Assembly (NCBI GenBank): GCA_017590115.1 | Contig: JAGGNK010000003.1 | Span: 310,001 to 374,000, forward strand | Direction of reading: 5' to 3' | Source: Montifringilla adamsi | Lineage: Eukaryota; Chordata; Aves; Passeriformes; Passeridae | Length of the DNA: 64,000 bases | Part shown: piece by piece, positions 49,027 through 61,189 of the stretch | Layout of the letters: each line of letters begins with the position of its first letter | Position numbering within the stretch: the first letter of the stretch is position 1 | Program-made: the position numbers and the translations under genes | Notes under the pieces: generated by a model | The model's input: the letters and a program-made list of their open reading frames with translations, nothing else | Database searches by the model: none | Told to the model about the DNA's origin: nothing

Positions 49027-49094
49027 CTTTTCTTTTCTTTTCTTTTCTTTTCTTTTCTTTTCTTTTCTTTTCTTTTCTTTTCTTTTCTTTTCTT
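48981..49094. repeat. (TTTTC)n pentanucleotide microsatellite
   Basis: About 20 copies of TTTTC, slightly irregular at the left edge. An open frame through it encodes only Phe/Ser/Leu low-complexity sequence and is not a gene. Such tracts are unstable in length. Confidence 0.97.
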
Positions 49095-49499
49095 CCTTAG
49101 ACTTTTATGGTGGTTTTATTTTTGTTGTTTTGTTTTTGTTGTTGTTTTTTATTTTAGTTTTCCAGTCAAAGCAAACATCCTTTAATTTTGTTTGAAACAC
49201 ATATGGTGTAAGTTAAGGGTTCTGCGAGCAGAGTACTGGCTATTTACCCATGGTCTTGATAGAGGGGAAATGAGTTAATACTCCTGGTAAAATGATCAGT
49301 TCATGATGTTTTTTTCAAGACCTTTGCTGACAGTAATCTTTTCTGGGGGTAAAAAAAAAAGGCTATAAAATTAGCCACAGTATACTTCAATACAAAAGAA
49401 AGGTCACTATTTATGTGTGTAGCTGGAAAAAAAATATTTTTTATTCCCAGAAAAGCCTCCTGTATTTTAAGTGCAGGAATTCCATTTCTTATAACTTGA

Positions 49500-50252
49500 A
49501 AGATGAACTAAGACCAAAGGTAGGAGGTTCAACAAGACCAATTGCTGGGTCTTGCACTTTGGCCACAACAACCCCATTCGGACTACACGCTGGAGATGGA
49601 GTGGCTGGAAAGTGGCTTAGCAAAAAAGTGCCTGGAGGTGCTTGTCAATAGCTGGCTGAACATGAGTGAGCTGTGTCCAGGTGGTCCAGAAGGCCAATGG
49701 CATCCTGGCCCAGTCAACAATAATGTGGCAGGGCAATGACTGTCCTGCTGTACTAGGCATAGGTGAGGTCACTGAACTGGGTTCAGTTTTGAACCCCTCA
49801 ATTCAGGAAGAACATTGAGGTGCTTCAGTGGGTCCAAAGAAGTGCAATGGAGTTGATGAAGGGTCTGGAGCACAAGTCCTGTGAGGCATGGCTGAGGAAG
49901 TTGGGGTTATTTACTCTGGAGAAAAGGAGTTTCAGTGGTGACTTAATCACTCTCTGCAACTCCAGGTTCTAGCCAGGTGTCTTCTACTGGACAACTTGCA
50001 ATAGGATGAGAGGAAACAGACTCAGGCTGCACCAGGGGAGGGTCAGGTTGGACATTAGGAGGAATTTCTCCACAGAAAAGGTGATTAAACATTAAATGTG
50101 CTGCCCAGGGAGGTGGTTGAATCATTTAAGAAAAGACTGGACTTAGTGCCATGGTCTCGTTGGCATAGTAGTCTTCAGTCAGAGGCTGGTGTCACAGATT
50201 ATGTCAGAGTTCTTTTCCAGCCTAATTGATTCTGTGTGATTCTGTGATCCTA
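49500..50252 (+). mobile_element. CR1 LINE 3' fragment with terminal octamer-like repeats
   Basis: The + strand reads like the CR1 3' region: GGTCTTGCACTTTGGCCACA, then CCAGGTGGTCCAGAAGGCCA, GTCTGGAGCACAAGTCCTGT, GGTCAGGTTGGACATTAGGA, GCTGCCCAGGGAGGTGGTTG. It ends with GATTCTGTGTGATTCTGTGA, the short direct repeats typical of CR1 3' termini. It is 5'-truncated and diverged, and the reading frames are not functional. Confidence 0.9.
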
Positions 50253-51949
50253 TTATGACCCACGTAATAGTGCACAAAAGTATAGTAAATCATAGGAATT
50301 CCTGAAATTCTTGGGAATGCTTGATGGCAGTCTTGTTCAGGTTTATTTGCTTAGTGACAAACTTACTAGAGTTTGATATGGTGACGGATTTACAGTTACT
50401 TAGGTGACTTTCACTTTGATGCACAGAGATGCGCCCACTGAGAGGCAGTCTTTACCCACACTCCAATCCAAATGCTCACAAGACTGACATTTCCTAAATT
50501 TCACTCATGTGGGATTTTTATACTTATTCCATGTTGATTTTATTTACAAGTAATTTGACTAAGGAGATAATAAAAGGGAAATTCATATTTTAGTCTCTAA
50601 AACATTTTGAATTGATGCTCTGTCTTAAGCAGTCATATCAATAGCTCTAATATGGTACAGATACTAGCAAACAAAGTAAGTAACGGGGTTGAGATTGTGA
50701 AAGGGAAAAACTATGAACAGGATTTGGGGATCTTTTGTTCTGCATTGATACTAATTTTTGTAACCTTAGAGCTTTACATTTCTACTCAAGACTCAAAAAT
50801 TCAGTGAAACATAGAAAAATAGTACCTTTTTCAATTGTATAAATTTGTACTTCACAGTGACAGAAGGTTTAAATGACTAATCCTGTAGAGTGAAAAGTAG
50901 AACTTATGTTTTTTGATTACATTCACATTGCTTCCAAATAAGACTCTGAGTTTTGTTGTTGTCTGTGTGCAAATCAGAGAAGTGAAGGAAAATCTGCAGC
51001 CAGGGATCTGGGTCTGTGTAGGAAAGGTTTAGCCTGGCATATGCTGTACACCAGGTCTTTTAAACATTTGCCTAATTCTGTATTTTCAGAATGTGACTGT
51101 TGTATGTTTACATCCAGTCAAAGGCAGAGATATACGGATTCAGAGAGATATGCAAACGATTCTTGCAGTAATACTACTGTAGCTATACTGCTGTAGCTAT
51201 ATTTTGCACACAGCACAATTTGTAGGACACGATGTTTTTTACACCAGCAACACAGCTGGACAAACTAGGTAAGGCTTCTAATTTGCCAGCATTTTTAGTG
51301 ATGAAGAACTGAAGCAGCAGATAGCATCCCTCAAATTCTTCATTTCTTTACCGGTTAGGTTACTTTACACAAATTTGCTACTTCACCAAATGGCCAGTTT
51401 TGTCTGTTTTGTCCAAAGGAGCCATTGTGGAAGCCTACAATTGCTGGGAAACTTTAGGAAATCCATATATATATATATTTTTTTTTCCTTTTCTTTTTTT
51501 TTTTTTTTTTTTTAATCCACTTGTTCTTGAGCTCTGTAATGTCTTGGTCCGCATGGCAGGTTTAGAAGAAAGTTGTTTGATTTACTGTCGGCTGTGTCCA
51601 GGTGAAAACAACAAAATTCTTGAGAATTTCTGGAAAACCAACAAAATTCTCAGGAGGTTCAAAACAAATTTGTACTTGCAAACTTTAGAACATTGAGGTA
51701 GAATAATTGGCAAATTTTAAAACAACCCAGAGAAAGTAGGCACTTCACAAACTTTAACTTATCGAAACACAAGGCACTTAACAAGGCATTGATTGGAATT
51801 TTTATAGTCTAGATTACAGTATATTTTGCGAAGAAGAAGTTAGGAAAAGAAGAGAGAGAAGGAGAGAAAAAGTAGAGAGAAATGCATTTAGTTGTCACTG
51901 ATATTTGAGACAGGCATGCAACAAAACACACCAAGGATCATGTGACAGC
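50253..51949 (+). other. ADGRV1: ADGRV1 intron, no gene seen
   Basis: AT-rich intron. It contains a T-rich tract at about 51479-51514 preceded by TATATATATA, a partial tandem duplication (AACAAAATTCT..., about 51608-51652) and a purine-rich AGAAGAGAGAGAAGGAGAG patch at about 51849-51880. No gene is supported. Confidence 0.75.
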
Positions 51950-52540
51950 AGCCATTTTTTATTGAGTGTTATTCTCCTTATATACAGTTGAAGATCCTCA
52001 TGGTTAATCCTGATTGGCTGAACCAGTTGCCACCTGGCCAACCAGCCAATAGCTGACTGTGTCCCCAACAGCCCAGACTGGTCGAATTATATAATCCAAG
52101 TAATTACATAATTAGTTATATAATGAGTTATGTTTCAGTTATAAAATTATAGTTAGGATTACTTATAACTGTGAGGCCTTCAGGCCAGCTGTTAGCCACC
52201 ATAGATAGTCACTACCTGAGGATCCAGTGTGGTCTCAGCTGCTTTTAAGCCCAGGGCAGTGGAACACCCAAATTTAGCACGCGTCACCATTCTTTTATCT
52301 GCTCCTCTTCACTGGTACTTTCCTCCAGGCATGCACCTGCACTTTAATGCTTTGAGCAGGGCCACTTGGTCAGCATGCACCATTTTGGCCCAGAGCAGAG
52401 ACTCATTTAAGGCACCAGAGGACCAGGACAAGCAGTGGCCATCCCACCAACAATGGGCTCACCCTTGTCCTCCCCTAATTCCCACCTGGTTCTTTTGAAC
52501 AAATCCACTGGTTTCCTAAAAATTTCCATCCAGGTGGCCA
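51950..52540 (-). mobile_element. ERV LTR (alpharetrovirus-like promoter/poly(A) arrangement)
   Basis: On the minus strand the sequence has a CCAAT-type motif (within CAGCCAATCAGG, about 52021-52010). About 30 bp further on it has TATATAAGG (TATA core 51979-51984), and 15 nt later AATAAA (51958-51963), directly followed by ATGGCTGC. A poly(A) signal packed between the TATA box and the expected cap site is the layout of alpharetrovirus LTRs. The upstream part (52100-52540) is GC-richer and probably belongs to the same element, but its right end is not defined. The ORF at 52229-52498 lies antisense in it and is not called. Confidence 0.6.
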
Positions 52541-54560
52541 TGCAATGTGAAAAATGAAGTATATGAACCTAATCTTACAGAGGGACGTTTTATTCATCTG
52601 GCCTTGGAAAGCAAGGATATGCCTGTGAAGTCCTTTCCTGGCAGAAAGTGTATAACCTGCTTCAAACTGGAGTCAGGGCAGCTCTGTTTATCTTCAGTTA
52701 AGAGTAGCTTTGTGTTCAAACTGACATGGATTGGCCTCTTAACAAGACTTATCTTCTCAAGTATTACACAGTGTTAGCCAAACTGTGCAGCTTTTGATCT
52801 GGAGCTAGCTCATATTCAGCTGACTTAAAGCATAAGGCAGATAGGTCACATCTGTGTAGAAGATACAGTACAAATTAAAACACATCTTACACAACATGGG
52901 CAATGACCATGCATGGCAGAAATTCTCTCCTCACTGTTCCAAAGGGCCTGTGGAATTTTTATAGTCTATGCATTCAGGCTATTTGCAAACATGGCCTGCA
53001 GGGGGTTGGCATAATGGCGAGGTGGAGGGAGTGAGAGTATTGAAAGGTGCCTCCACAGATTAGATTAACTGAGGAGCTAAGGAAATTGTTTTATTTGAAA
53101 TGACAAAATTCAGTTTTGCTATGGTGTCAAAAAGCAATTAGTATGTAATCAATGCAAGTTTGGAGCTCAGATGATATTTCTGTGATAGTATTTTACTGCA
53201 TGCACATATAAAAAGAAACAGAAAACCAAAACATGGTGATGAGGTCATTTCTGTTAATAAATGAATGAGCTGCTTTATGTACATTTGACATTCTGGCGTT
53301 CATTAATTTAACACATGCGGGGTCTGAAGAGAGCAGTTGCTATTATTAATATAGCCAAGCATAGGAATCATTTGAAATAATTAGTCATAGCAAAAACATC
53401 CCTGTTTTTGTGGGAACAAGAAAAATGTTGAAACTAAGTACAGGAATGAATTCTATATGGAGACAGGTTTGAGACGTGTGAGTGTTTAAGAAAAATATCC
53501 TCTGTATTTGGCTGGCATTGCATAAAAGATAAGGAAAATAGCACGTTCGTAGAAAAAGAGAGGTTACAGAAAAAGTGCTTTTGTTCCTGTCTTGAAGGTA
53601 AATGTAACCACATTGTTTTAGAGCTATCAGTTAAGCACAGAGGCTGTTTGCTTTCTTACATGTGCTCCCATATACAAAGCTGTTCTGCTCAGCCTGTTTT
53701 CATTGTATATATAATCTAAATATACACTGTGCAAAGCTGGTTTTCAGAACTCTGTGTTCTGTCAACTTCTTTTTGCCTGCAGAATTACCACACATGCATG
53801 AGAAATATTCATCATTTTGGGCCTGCTGAACCTTAACAGCTATAAGTTTTACAGCAACTGACCTGCAGAGGAGCTGCAGTCATCTGAGAGAGGGAACGTA
53901 AACTGGGCTAGGCAGCTATCAGTTTACAAATAGCTCTTTTTTAAAGAACGTAGATCTGAAGTTCTTTGATTCTGTTGTATCAAGTAAAAGGTAGTCTTTG
54001 TGCAATGAGCTGCAAGAGCGTATCCAGTATTTAAAACGATCCCAGAAAAAATTATTAAGCCATGGGTATTTATCCTTCTCATGCTGAATGCTGTATGTGA
54101 GTTTTGATTTGAGAAAAATTCTCCAGTGCACAGCAGTATACAATATGCATTCTATGAAGTCACAGAAGATTTTCTATTCTTGGGGCATTTTTTGGCACTA
54201 GTAGCACATGGGGTGGTCTGGATACCAGTTTAACTATAATTAAAAATACAGTATGATCATTACATATGGCAAGCTTTCCTCACTGTTGTAGAATGTACAG
54301 TAGAAGATATAATACTTGAACCTTAGTGTCTTATTCACCTGTTAAATATTTTATTGTCTAAAAACAATTTTTGTGCAAGAGGGTTGGTTGGAAAATAATT
54401 TGAATTGTTTTCAGTTTCTTTTTCTGGTTTCAGTTTGACACAAACAGAAAGTGGTTTGGAAATTGCTGCCCTATTAGTAATAATATTGATAGGAATAGGC
54501 AATGTGTGGCTCTGAGGCTGATATAACTGGAAAAAAAATGGGGCTTTTTTATCATGGGAT
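52541..54560 (+). other. ADGRV1: ADGRV1 intron, no gene seen
   Basis: AT-rich intronic sequence. I recognise neither exon nor transposable element here. The open frames at 52547-52777 (+) and 53919-54574 (-) have no recognisable motifs. Confidence 0.7.
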
Positions 54561-54564
54561 GATC

Positions 54565-55140
54565 TATTCAACATCTAGTCTACTGACATGTGATGGGGTA
54601 CACCTTTATCAGAGGGAAGAAGGAGCTCTAGCTTGGAAAGGGAAATACCAGGCTCAAGGGTGATGAGCAATGGGATCTCTCAATCTGCTTCAGGCAGTGT
54701 TGGCTACAATGCACTACACATGAAATGTTTCTACAATAATGCACAGAGCAGTGAGGAACACACAAGAGGAGCTCAAGGCCTTTTCTGTGTCCCAGAGATT
54801 TGACATCACTGGCATAAGTGAAGGAATGAGTCCTGTGACTGGAGTGCCCTGTTGGATGGTTCCAGGCTCTGCTGGAGGGATAGGCAGGGCAGAAGAGGCT
54901 GGGGGGTTGGCACTGTGTGTAATAGAAGAGTTAGAATGTATGGAGCTCACAGTTAGTAGTGCCGTCGAGAGCCTCTGGGTTAGAACCAAGGGGCAAACAA
55001 ATAAAGCAAGAGTCTGCTATAGACCTCCTGGCCAGGACTGTGCAACCCTGGATGTATGGACAGACTGGGAAGTTAGATGCTGGAAAGCAACGCCATGGAA
55101 AGGGACCTGGGGGTCCTAGTCAGTGACAAGTTGGATATGA
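54565..55140 (+). mobile_element. CR1 LINE fragment: endonuclease piece joined to 3' region
   Basis: The + strand frame at 54739-55119 encodes CR1 ORF2 endonuclease pieces (ITGISEG, GLALCVIEELECMELTVSS, VESLWVRTKGQTNKA, VCYRPPGQD). It then passes within a few codons into the late part of the element (GTTAGATGCTGGAAAGCAAC, GGGACCTGGGGGTCCTAGTC). The reverse transcriptase core is missing. An open frame of 126 codons survives across the junction, but it lacks the complete catalytic domain. The limits on both sides are approximate, and 55140-55450 is GC-richer and unassigned. Confidence 0.8.
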
Positions 55141-56450
55141 GTCAGAGCCGAAATGCTAGAAATACCCTTCCCAAGATTGCACCTGACACAGGTGTGTCCA
55201 CGTAGCTTGAAGGACAAAGGGAAAAGGTGGTGTTAGATCCCTCCCAGGAAGGAAGGAGCTTACAGAGCAGTTCCAGCAGCAGATGAAGACAGCTCATCCA
55301 GGGTCAGCACCCTCCTCACTGGGGAACAGCAGAGTGGGCACAGCGGGTGAAGAAGTGGGCTGGACCCATTCAGTGCTTTCTGTCCCCTACTGGGCACTGC
55401 TGACAAGCCACCAGCAACCCGAACCAGAGCAGGACTATTATCTGCAAGCCCATTTACTTAAAAAAAGAAGATAATGTGGCAATGTGTTCTATATTCTCAT
55501 TACATATATGGAAACTATTATAAAAACATTATATTCTGTAGTGTTCATTAGAAGTTCTGGCCCCTAAATATCAAAATCATGTAGCAGACACTACAGAGTA
55601 ATTTTTCAGACCAATTTCATAGGCTTGTGCTCTTATTCCAGAATAAACACAAGTGTATTTTAAATAACTTATTGTGTTGAGACAATAGGAATAACAATGA
55701 TTGTGGGAATAGCTGATTTTCTTTGCAGTTCATTTTCACATGTTGGCGGAATCACAGAGCACAGATTCTAGCTAGATGAGGAAGTTTCTGTGTTTGTGTT
55801 TGAAAAAGTGAGTCAGTCTGTACCCCTGAACAAAGTCCGTGGCAGGAGGATTCACCTTCTGAATTCTATAAATACTTGAACTATTTCTGAAATTTATTTT
55901 TACAATAATGTGTGTGTAGTAAAAGTTGTTCTTAATACCTAATCAATGCTATTGCTTTGGGGTAGATACAATTCTAGGATCCTTATCTTTTTGGCATATT
56001 TTGTGTATTTGTCTTTGTCTGTTTTTATCTAAGTTAATACTCAGAGCACTAGTGACCCAGTTGTTTCCTGCATTTGTTTAGAGATGAGTCTGTAAAGAAC
56101 AGATAAACTATGTCTACCAAGACATTATTTAATGTTATTTAATAATTTATATTAGCTGGCATGGTCCCAGTGATTTTGGGACACATCTGAAAACCCCTGT
56201 CTTCAAGTAGCATCACCTTAAATCTTTACTGCTTGTTAAAGCTCTTGCAATTTCTAAATGGCATTGATTATTATGGGTTAAAAATTCAATCTTTCCACTA
56301 GCACAACTAAATCTAGAGGGATTTTTTTTCTGTTTCTGTTAGGTAGGGAAACCTTCTGCTGCTCTGCAATTTTGAAGTCTTTTGCACAGTGAACACAGCA
56401 AATAAAGTTTCCTGTATCATAAAAAAAAATAAATTCTACAGATCACTGAA
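55141..56450 (+). other. ADGRV1: ADGRV1 intron, partly GC-rich
   Basis: About 55140-55450 continues GC-rich after the CR1 piece and may be further CR1 or another repeat. I cannot assign it. The rest is AT-rich intron with nothing visible. Confidence 0.6.
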
Positions 56451-56451
56451 T

Positions 56452-56720
56452 TCACAGAATCACAGAACCATTTAGGTTGGAAGAGAATCTTGAGATCATC
56501 AAGTCCAAATTTTGACTGAACACCACTGTGTCAGCTAGACCGTGGCACTAAGTGCCACATGCAGTCTTTCTCTAACATCTCTAGAGGTGGTGAGTCATCC
56601 ACCTCCCTGGGCAGTCCATTGCAATGTCTGATCACCCTTTCTGTGGAAAACTTCCTCCTGCTGTCCTACATAAACCTTTCCTGCTGGTGTTTGAGACTGT
56701 CTCTTGTCATCATTAGTTGA
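56452..56720 (-). mobile_element. CR1 3' end
   Basis: ACAGAATCACAGAACCATTT, GGTTGGAAGAGAATCTTGAG, ATCATCAAGTCCAA and then ACCTCCCTGGGCAGTCCATT form the reverse complement of the CR1 3' terminus. The piece is truncated near 56720. Confidence 0.9.
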
Positions 56721-57359
56721 CTGGGTGAACATTTCTTTGATATCATAAGTTAAAAATAATAGTAGAACTAGGTAAATTACCTATTAGCCCTTGTTGAAGA
56801 ATGCTTTGTTTGTAAGTAAATGTTAAGTAAATGTGCTTATGTTTTAGAAGCTTCTGGCAAAACCTGAATTTCATCAATTAAATATTCTTTCCTCCCACAC
56901 CAGACTTAATGTTAGGGTAGCTCTTCTAACTAACAGATGAAGACAGATCCCATGGTCTTGTAAAGATCTCTTTCTATGTATGTAAACCTCTGGGGTTTTT
57001 TTTTGAGGCTGTAGACAGCATGCACACTACCAACAGAGGTACTGCTGAGAATAATAGTCATTTACTAACACCAACCTTCTGTTAGGAGTTGCATTTTTAG
57101 TATACCTGCATTTTGATCTTTGTATGCAGCCCCTGTTTCTATAAATGTCTCAGATTACCTCAAATTAGGAGTTTTTGCTTAACCCATTGTCTTTTAACTG
57201 AAAAATGAAAGGAAAAGCCACTCAAGATTTCAGAGCTATATAGAGGAGCTAATATTTAGGCAGAGTTTTGCTACTGAAGCATTATGAAACCAAAAGACAC
57301 TCTTTGTCTGGAATTACATCTTGGTTATTTCTTTTTTAATAAGACAAATAAATAGTTAT

Positions 57360-57460
57360 AGACTCATAGAACAATTTGAGTTAGAAGGACCTTAAGGTTT
57401 CTTTTATTTTCAACCCCACTGTTGTGAGTAGAGACAACCTGCATTATAGCTAGTTGCGTC
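57360..57460 (-). mobile_element. CR1 3'-end trace
   Basis: GACTCATAGAACAATTTGAG followed by TTAGAAGGACCTTAAGG and CAACCCCACTGTTGTGAGTA is a diverged minus-strand CR1 terminus. Confidence 0.75.
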
Positions 57461-57737
57461 CTCCAGCGTGTGACTACAGCACACAGCTTATACTTCACGA
57501 TTGACTAGCCTTGTGGAGGAACATGAGATTCCTTTTCTACCATGCTTAAAATACATGGTATTTTTTAATGCTTAAAATACATATTTAAGCATGGCTGTAT
57601 GCTGATTGTATCCTGACCCTAGTTTATGGTGAGTCTGCCCTACCTACCTTGTGCTATGACTCCTACAGGGTGACTCCTACAGGCAAGCAGGTGGAGAGTT
57701 GCACGTTACTCCAGCCACCGTCTAGGTTCTGTGGAGT

Positions 57738-57777
57738 AATTTTCTATTTCTCATCTTCAGATGAGAAATAGAAAATT
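57738..57777. repeat. Perfect hairpin: 17-bp arms, 6-nt loop
   Basis: AATTTTCTATTTCTCAT (57738-57754) and ATGAGAAATAGAAAATT (57761-57777) are exact reverse complements around CTTCAG. The flanking bases do not pair. It sits about 20 bp before a CR1 3' end. A perfect short-loop palindrome of this length is not expected by chance in 64 kb. Confidence 0.92.
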
Positions 57778-57794
57778 TGGTACACTACAAAAAA

Positions 57795-58180
57795 TTTACA
57801 ATAGTTCTGATTGGAAGGGACCTCCAAAAATCATCGAGTCCCATGGCCTGATCACTTCAAGAACGAGTAATTGCTCAAGCATTTTTTTAAGGGTGTTGTC
57901 CAAATGCCTCCTAAACACTGACAGGCTTGGGGCATTGACCATGGGACATGGGGCACCGACCATTCTGAACTATTTACACAAAGGATCAGAGGTCATCAGA
58001 TGTTTTTCTCTTGCAGTATTTTACTTTCCCAACATCACCTTTTGTTGGACCTGGATAGAATCCTATATTCAGTTTCAAGTTCATAAATGGTCATGTCATC
58101 AAATATTTTTGGCAAATACTTTTTGCTGGAAACTTATACCTGAACTTCAAGGAAAGCTCCATCCAGAAATGTAGGAAGTG
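57795..58180 (-). mobile_element. CR1 3' end
   Basis: CTGATTGGAAGGGACCTCCA, AAAATCATCGAGTCCC, then GTCCAAATGCCTCCTAAACA and CTGACAGGCTTGGGGCATTG form a minus-strand CR1 3' UTR of a subfamily different from the copy at 56.5 kb. The + strand frame at 57761-58174 is an antisense shadow of it. Confidence 0.85.
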
Positions 58181-60964
58181 AGAAGGCATATTATTGAAAG
58201 CTTTTCCTGATAAACCCCATAAGTGAATATAGATCCAACCTGAGAAACCTCTAGAGTAAATTAATATGTCATGGCAGATCTGCTTAGGGTCTTATCTGAA
58301 CTTCTAGATAGAAAACAATGTCACACAGATCTTACTGTAGAAAATCAAAGTCCATCAGAGGAGCTTGTTTTGGACCTGCCAAATCGGCACATTCATACTC
58401 TGTGTGAGTACTTGAACCTGGGAGAAGGTAGATAAATTTTTGTTAGTTTTACAAAGAAGATTTGTTAGCTTCTCTTTGCATCATTACATTAAAGCTATTA
58501 TGTTATTGTGAATCTTGCAGCAGGACAGGATGTCTGGCCCTTGTTCTGTAATGAGTAACACAAACGACATGTGTCTTTGTTGCAGATCTAGATGAAGGTG
58601 ATAACAAAAACTTTTTCTAGGGTACTATGCCAGATACATTTTTCTGAATCTGGTTGTAAAACTAAATGGGTTAGGACCTTCTAAGAGCATGTTAGTATTT
58701 GTTTTTCCTCAACATGTTATTCATAAGATACGGTATGATTGGAGTAGAAGACAAACTGTGTTAGAGGACCTCATGCAGTTGGGTGCTTGTGTCAGGCTTG
58801 TTTTGAGGGGCGTGTGAGCTACCCCAGTCTTTCCCCAACAGCTAACTTCTACTGCATAGCCAGCTGTGTGCTGCTGTGCTCTGCATCATGGTGCCTCACA
58901 CCTTCCTACCTCTATCCTGCACCCTCAGATTGCTACCTCCTTGCTCAGAGAAGCAAAAAAAAAAAAGTCTATGTCCCTAGAAATGGGAAGCAAAGAGGGC
59001 AGGGATTGAACCAGCATAAAACCAACTACCTTCCTGCCCAGCTAGGGGAGAGGTGGTTACTGATGTCTAATCACTACTGAAAATGATTTCCAATTCTGCT
59101 GCTGATTAATAAAGTGTAAACATCTTTACAAAAGCACTGTGGGTCACTGTTGTAAATATAATTTCAGCATTTCAAAGTATTTTATTTCAGTTAGCTGTTT
59201 GGTTTTTCTTACAATGTCAGTTTACAGTGATAAAGAATAAACAATCTAAGCAAATAAATTATAAACATAAAATAGCTCTAAAATACAAAATGCATACAAA
59301 TTATAGAGTACAACTATGGTGATGCTGTTCAAAAGGTACTTATTTTTTAATATCTATGTTCATTGACTTAACTGAAAACACAAATAAGCTTAACCCACAT
59401 ATATGGGTTTTTTTTTTGTGGTGTCAATTACAAAGCACTCCTCTCAAATAAAACACTTAATGATCAGTGAAGTCATTTAACATTCACATAAATTCACAAA
59501 GGAACTTTACCTGGTTATTTAAAAAATATTAATGCAGAATAAATATGAAATGAAAAGCTAGTTATGGAACTTTTCACACAGTTAAATACTGTGTTTTGAA
59601 TCTTCTAACTTATATAACCTTTTCCTCTGTGCTCTGATACATGCTGTATGTTGTATTATTACTTTTTCCAGAAAGAATGATTTAGAATATTTCCTGGTGG
59701 CCATGAATCTCTCCAGTTTTTTTATCATCCCATGGTATTGGTATTTTTCTCCTGGCATTTAATATCAGAACACAAAACACAAGAATACTTGGCTCACATC
59801 AGTGCTGTCCAGTCCTATGAAGCAGCAACAAAAAGTGTGATTCATATGTACTAAGCAGTGTCCCTGTGTTCAAGGAGGGAACCCCTATTTTAGCCATATA
59901 AAGTAAAATCAAAGCATAAGAGAGCAATTCAGTGAGGACATGAGAGTTTAAATATGTTTATTTTCCTACGTTATTGTTCATTGCAGACAAATTAATAAAA
60001 TTGATAAAGACAAAATATTACTTAATGTGAAAAGAAATCAGATGGCCACTGTTGGGATCCATTTTAGTAAGACATATAAGAACCCATTTCTGTCTAGAAG
60101 AAGAGAAGGTCTAAAGCTTTGTAAGTTCATACTGTGAAACAGCACTTTACATAAATTGCAAAAACGTGGCATAAATATACTGACAAGTTCCTCATAGGCA
60201 CGCTCCAAAGTGTTTTAAAACAGTTGACCAGTAGCTCTATGGGTTTGTCTAGGTGGGAAGGATCAGGTGTCTCAGCTGCAGGAGGCAGAGTGCTTCCTGC
60301 TGAAATGGGAAAGTAAAGCTGTTATGAGCAGATTTGTCAGACCTTATGCCTGTGCCCTCTTCCAGGGCTAAGTGCTTGTTCAGCTGCTTGATGCTTTTAT
60401 ATTCACCAGGGTTAGGTTTTCCACAGCTCCTCCCCTAAAGTATTGCAAGACATTCTCTTTCTTTTTTCTTGTCCCATCACAAAATGCTGCCCTTTTGTCA
60501 CTTCTTGCAATTGGGAAAGATTATTCCTCTCAGATTTATTCTCCCCTTGTGAAAACATTTTTAAGTTCTTAAAACCATAAATCATGTTTTACTGCTTTAT
60601 TATTTTTTTTTACCTTTTATTTTACTTACTTTCTCAGGGTTTTAACACTTGCAGTATCAGTGCTGAAACTTTCTGGTTTACAACTTGTATGGCTAATAGT
60701 GCATAGACTTGGTTTTTTGTAAAATATACTTTTCAGTATTTACTGCATTGTCAGGCTGAAAAATTGGGACAGAACATTAAGACAGACTGGTTTGAATTGT
60801 CTGGAACATGGTAAATCAGTTACCTATAGTTTTTAAAAGACAAACATTCTGGTCCTTCTCACTGGGTGTTGCTCATTCTCTGAATGGAAATACGTTTTGT
60901 GATATGGTTTGCCACAAAATGCAAGGAAAAATGTCTTCTTTAGTTTTTTGTGGGTGTTTTGGGT

Positions 60965-60998
<34 letters not shown>

Positions 60999-61180
60999 GG
61001 AATATTCTTTCTTTTGTCACGATGCTTCAAATTCATCAGCTTCATTGCAGTTCTTTGAACAGTTCTGAAATGTTGTCACATAAACCACTTAAAATCAGTA
61101 CTTTCCAAGCAAGTTCAAACTAGTTTTGAGTCAACCTCACTGTCTGCATTTCCAGCCCACAAGTCAACAGCTCATCTATG
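58181..61180 (+). other. ADGRV1: ADGRV1 intron, no gene seen
   Basis: AT-rich intron. 58750-59060 is somewhat richer in GC and carries a 97-codon frame (58787-59080) without a recognisable motif. No exon of the ADGRV1 7TM region was found. The (TTTTG)n run at 60966-60990 is listed separately. Confidence 0.7.
60966..60990. repeat. (TTTTG)n short tandem repeat
   Basis: Five TTTTG units followed by a T run. Confidence 0.95.
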
Positions 61181-61189
61181 AATATCTTA

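Noticed and set aside
48952..49185. 77-codon open frame
   Set aside because: It is a translation of the (TTTTC)n microsatellite and its T-rich flanks, made almost only of Phe, Ser and Leu.
52229..52498. 89-codon + strand open frame
   Set aside because: It lies antisense in an ERV LTR region, with no domain recognised.
54739..55119. 126-codon open frame resembling a protein with recognisable motifs
   Set aside because: The motifs are CR1 endonuclease pieces followed by 3' region. It is a LINE fragment, not a host gene.
57761..58174. 137-codon + strand open frame
   Set aside because: It overlaps a minus-strand CR1 3' UTR and one arm of a hairpin, with no protein motif.
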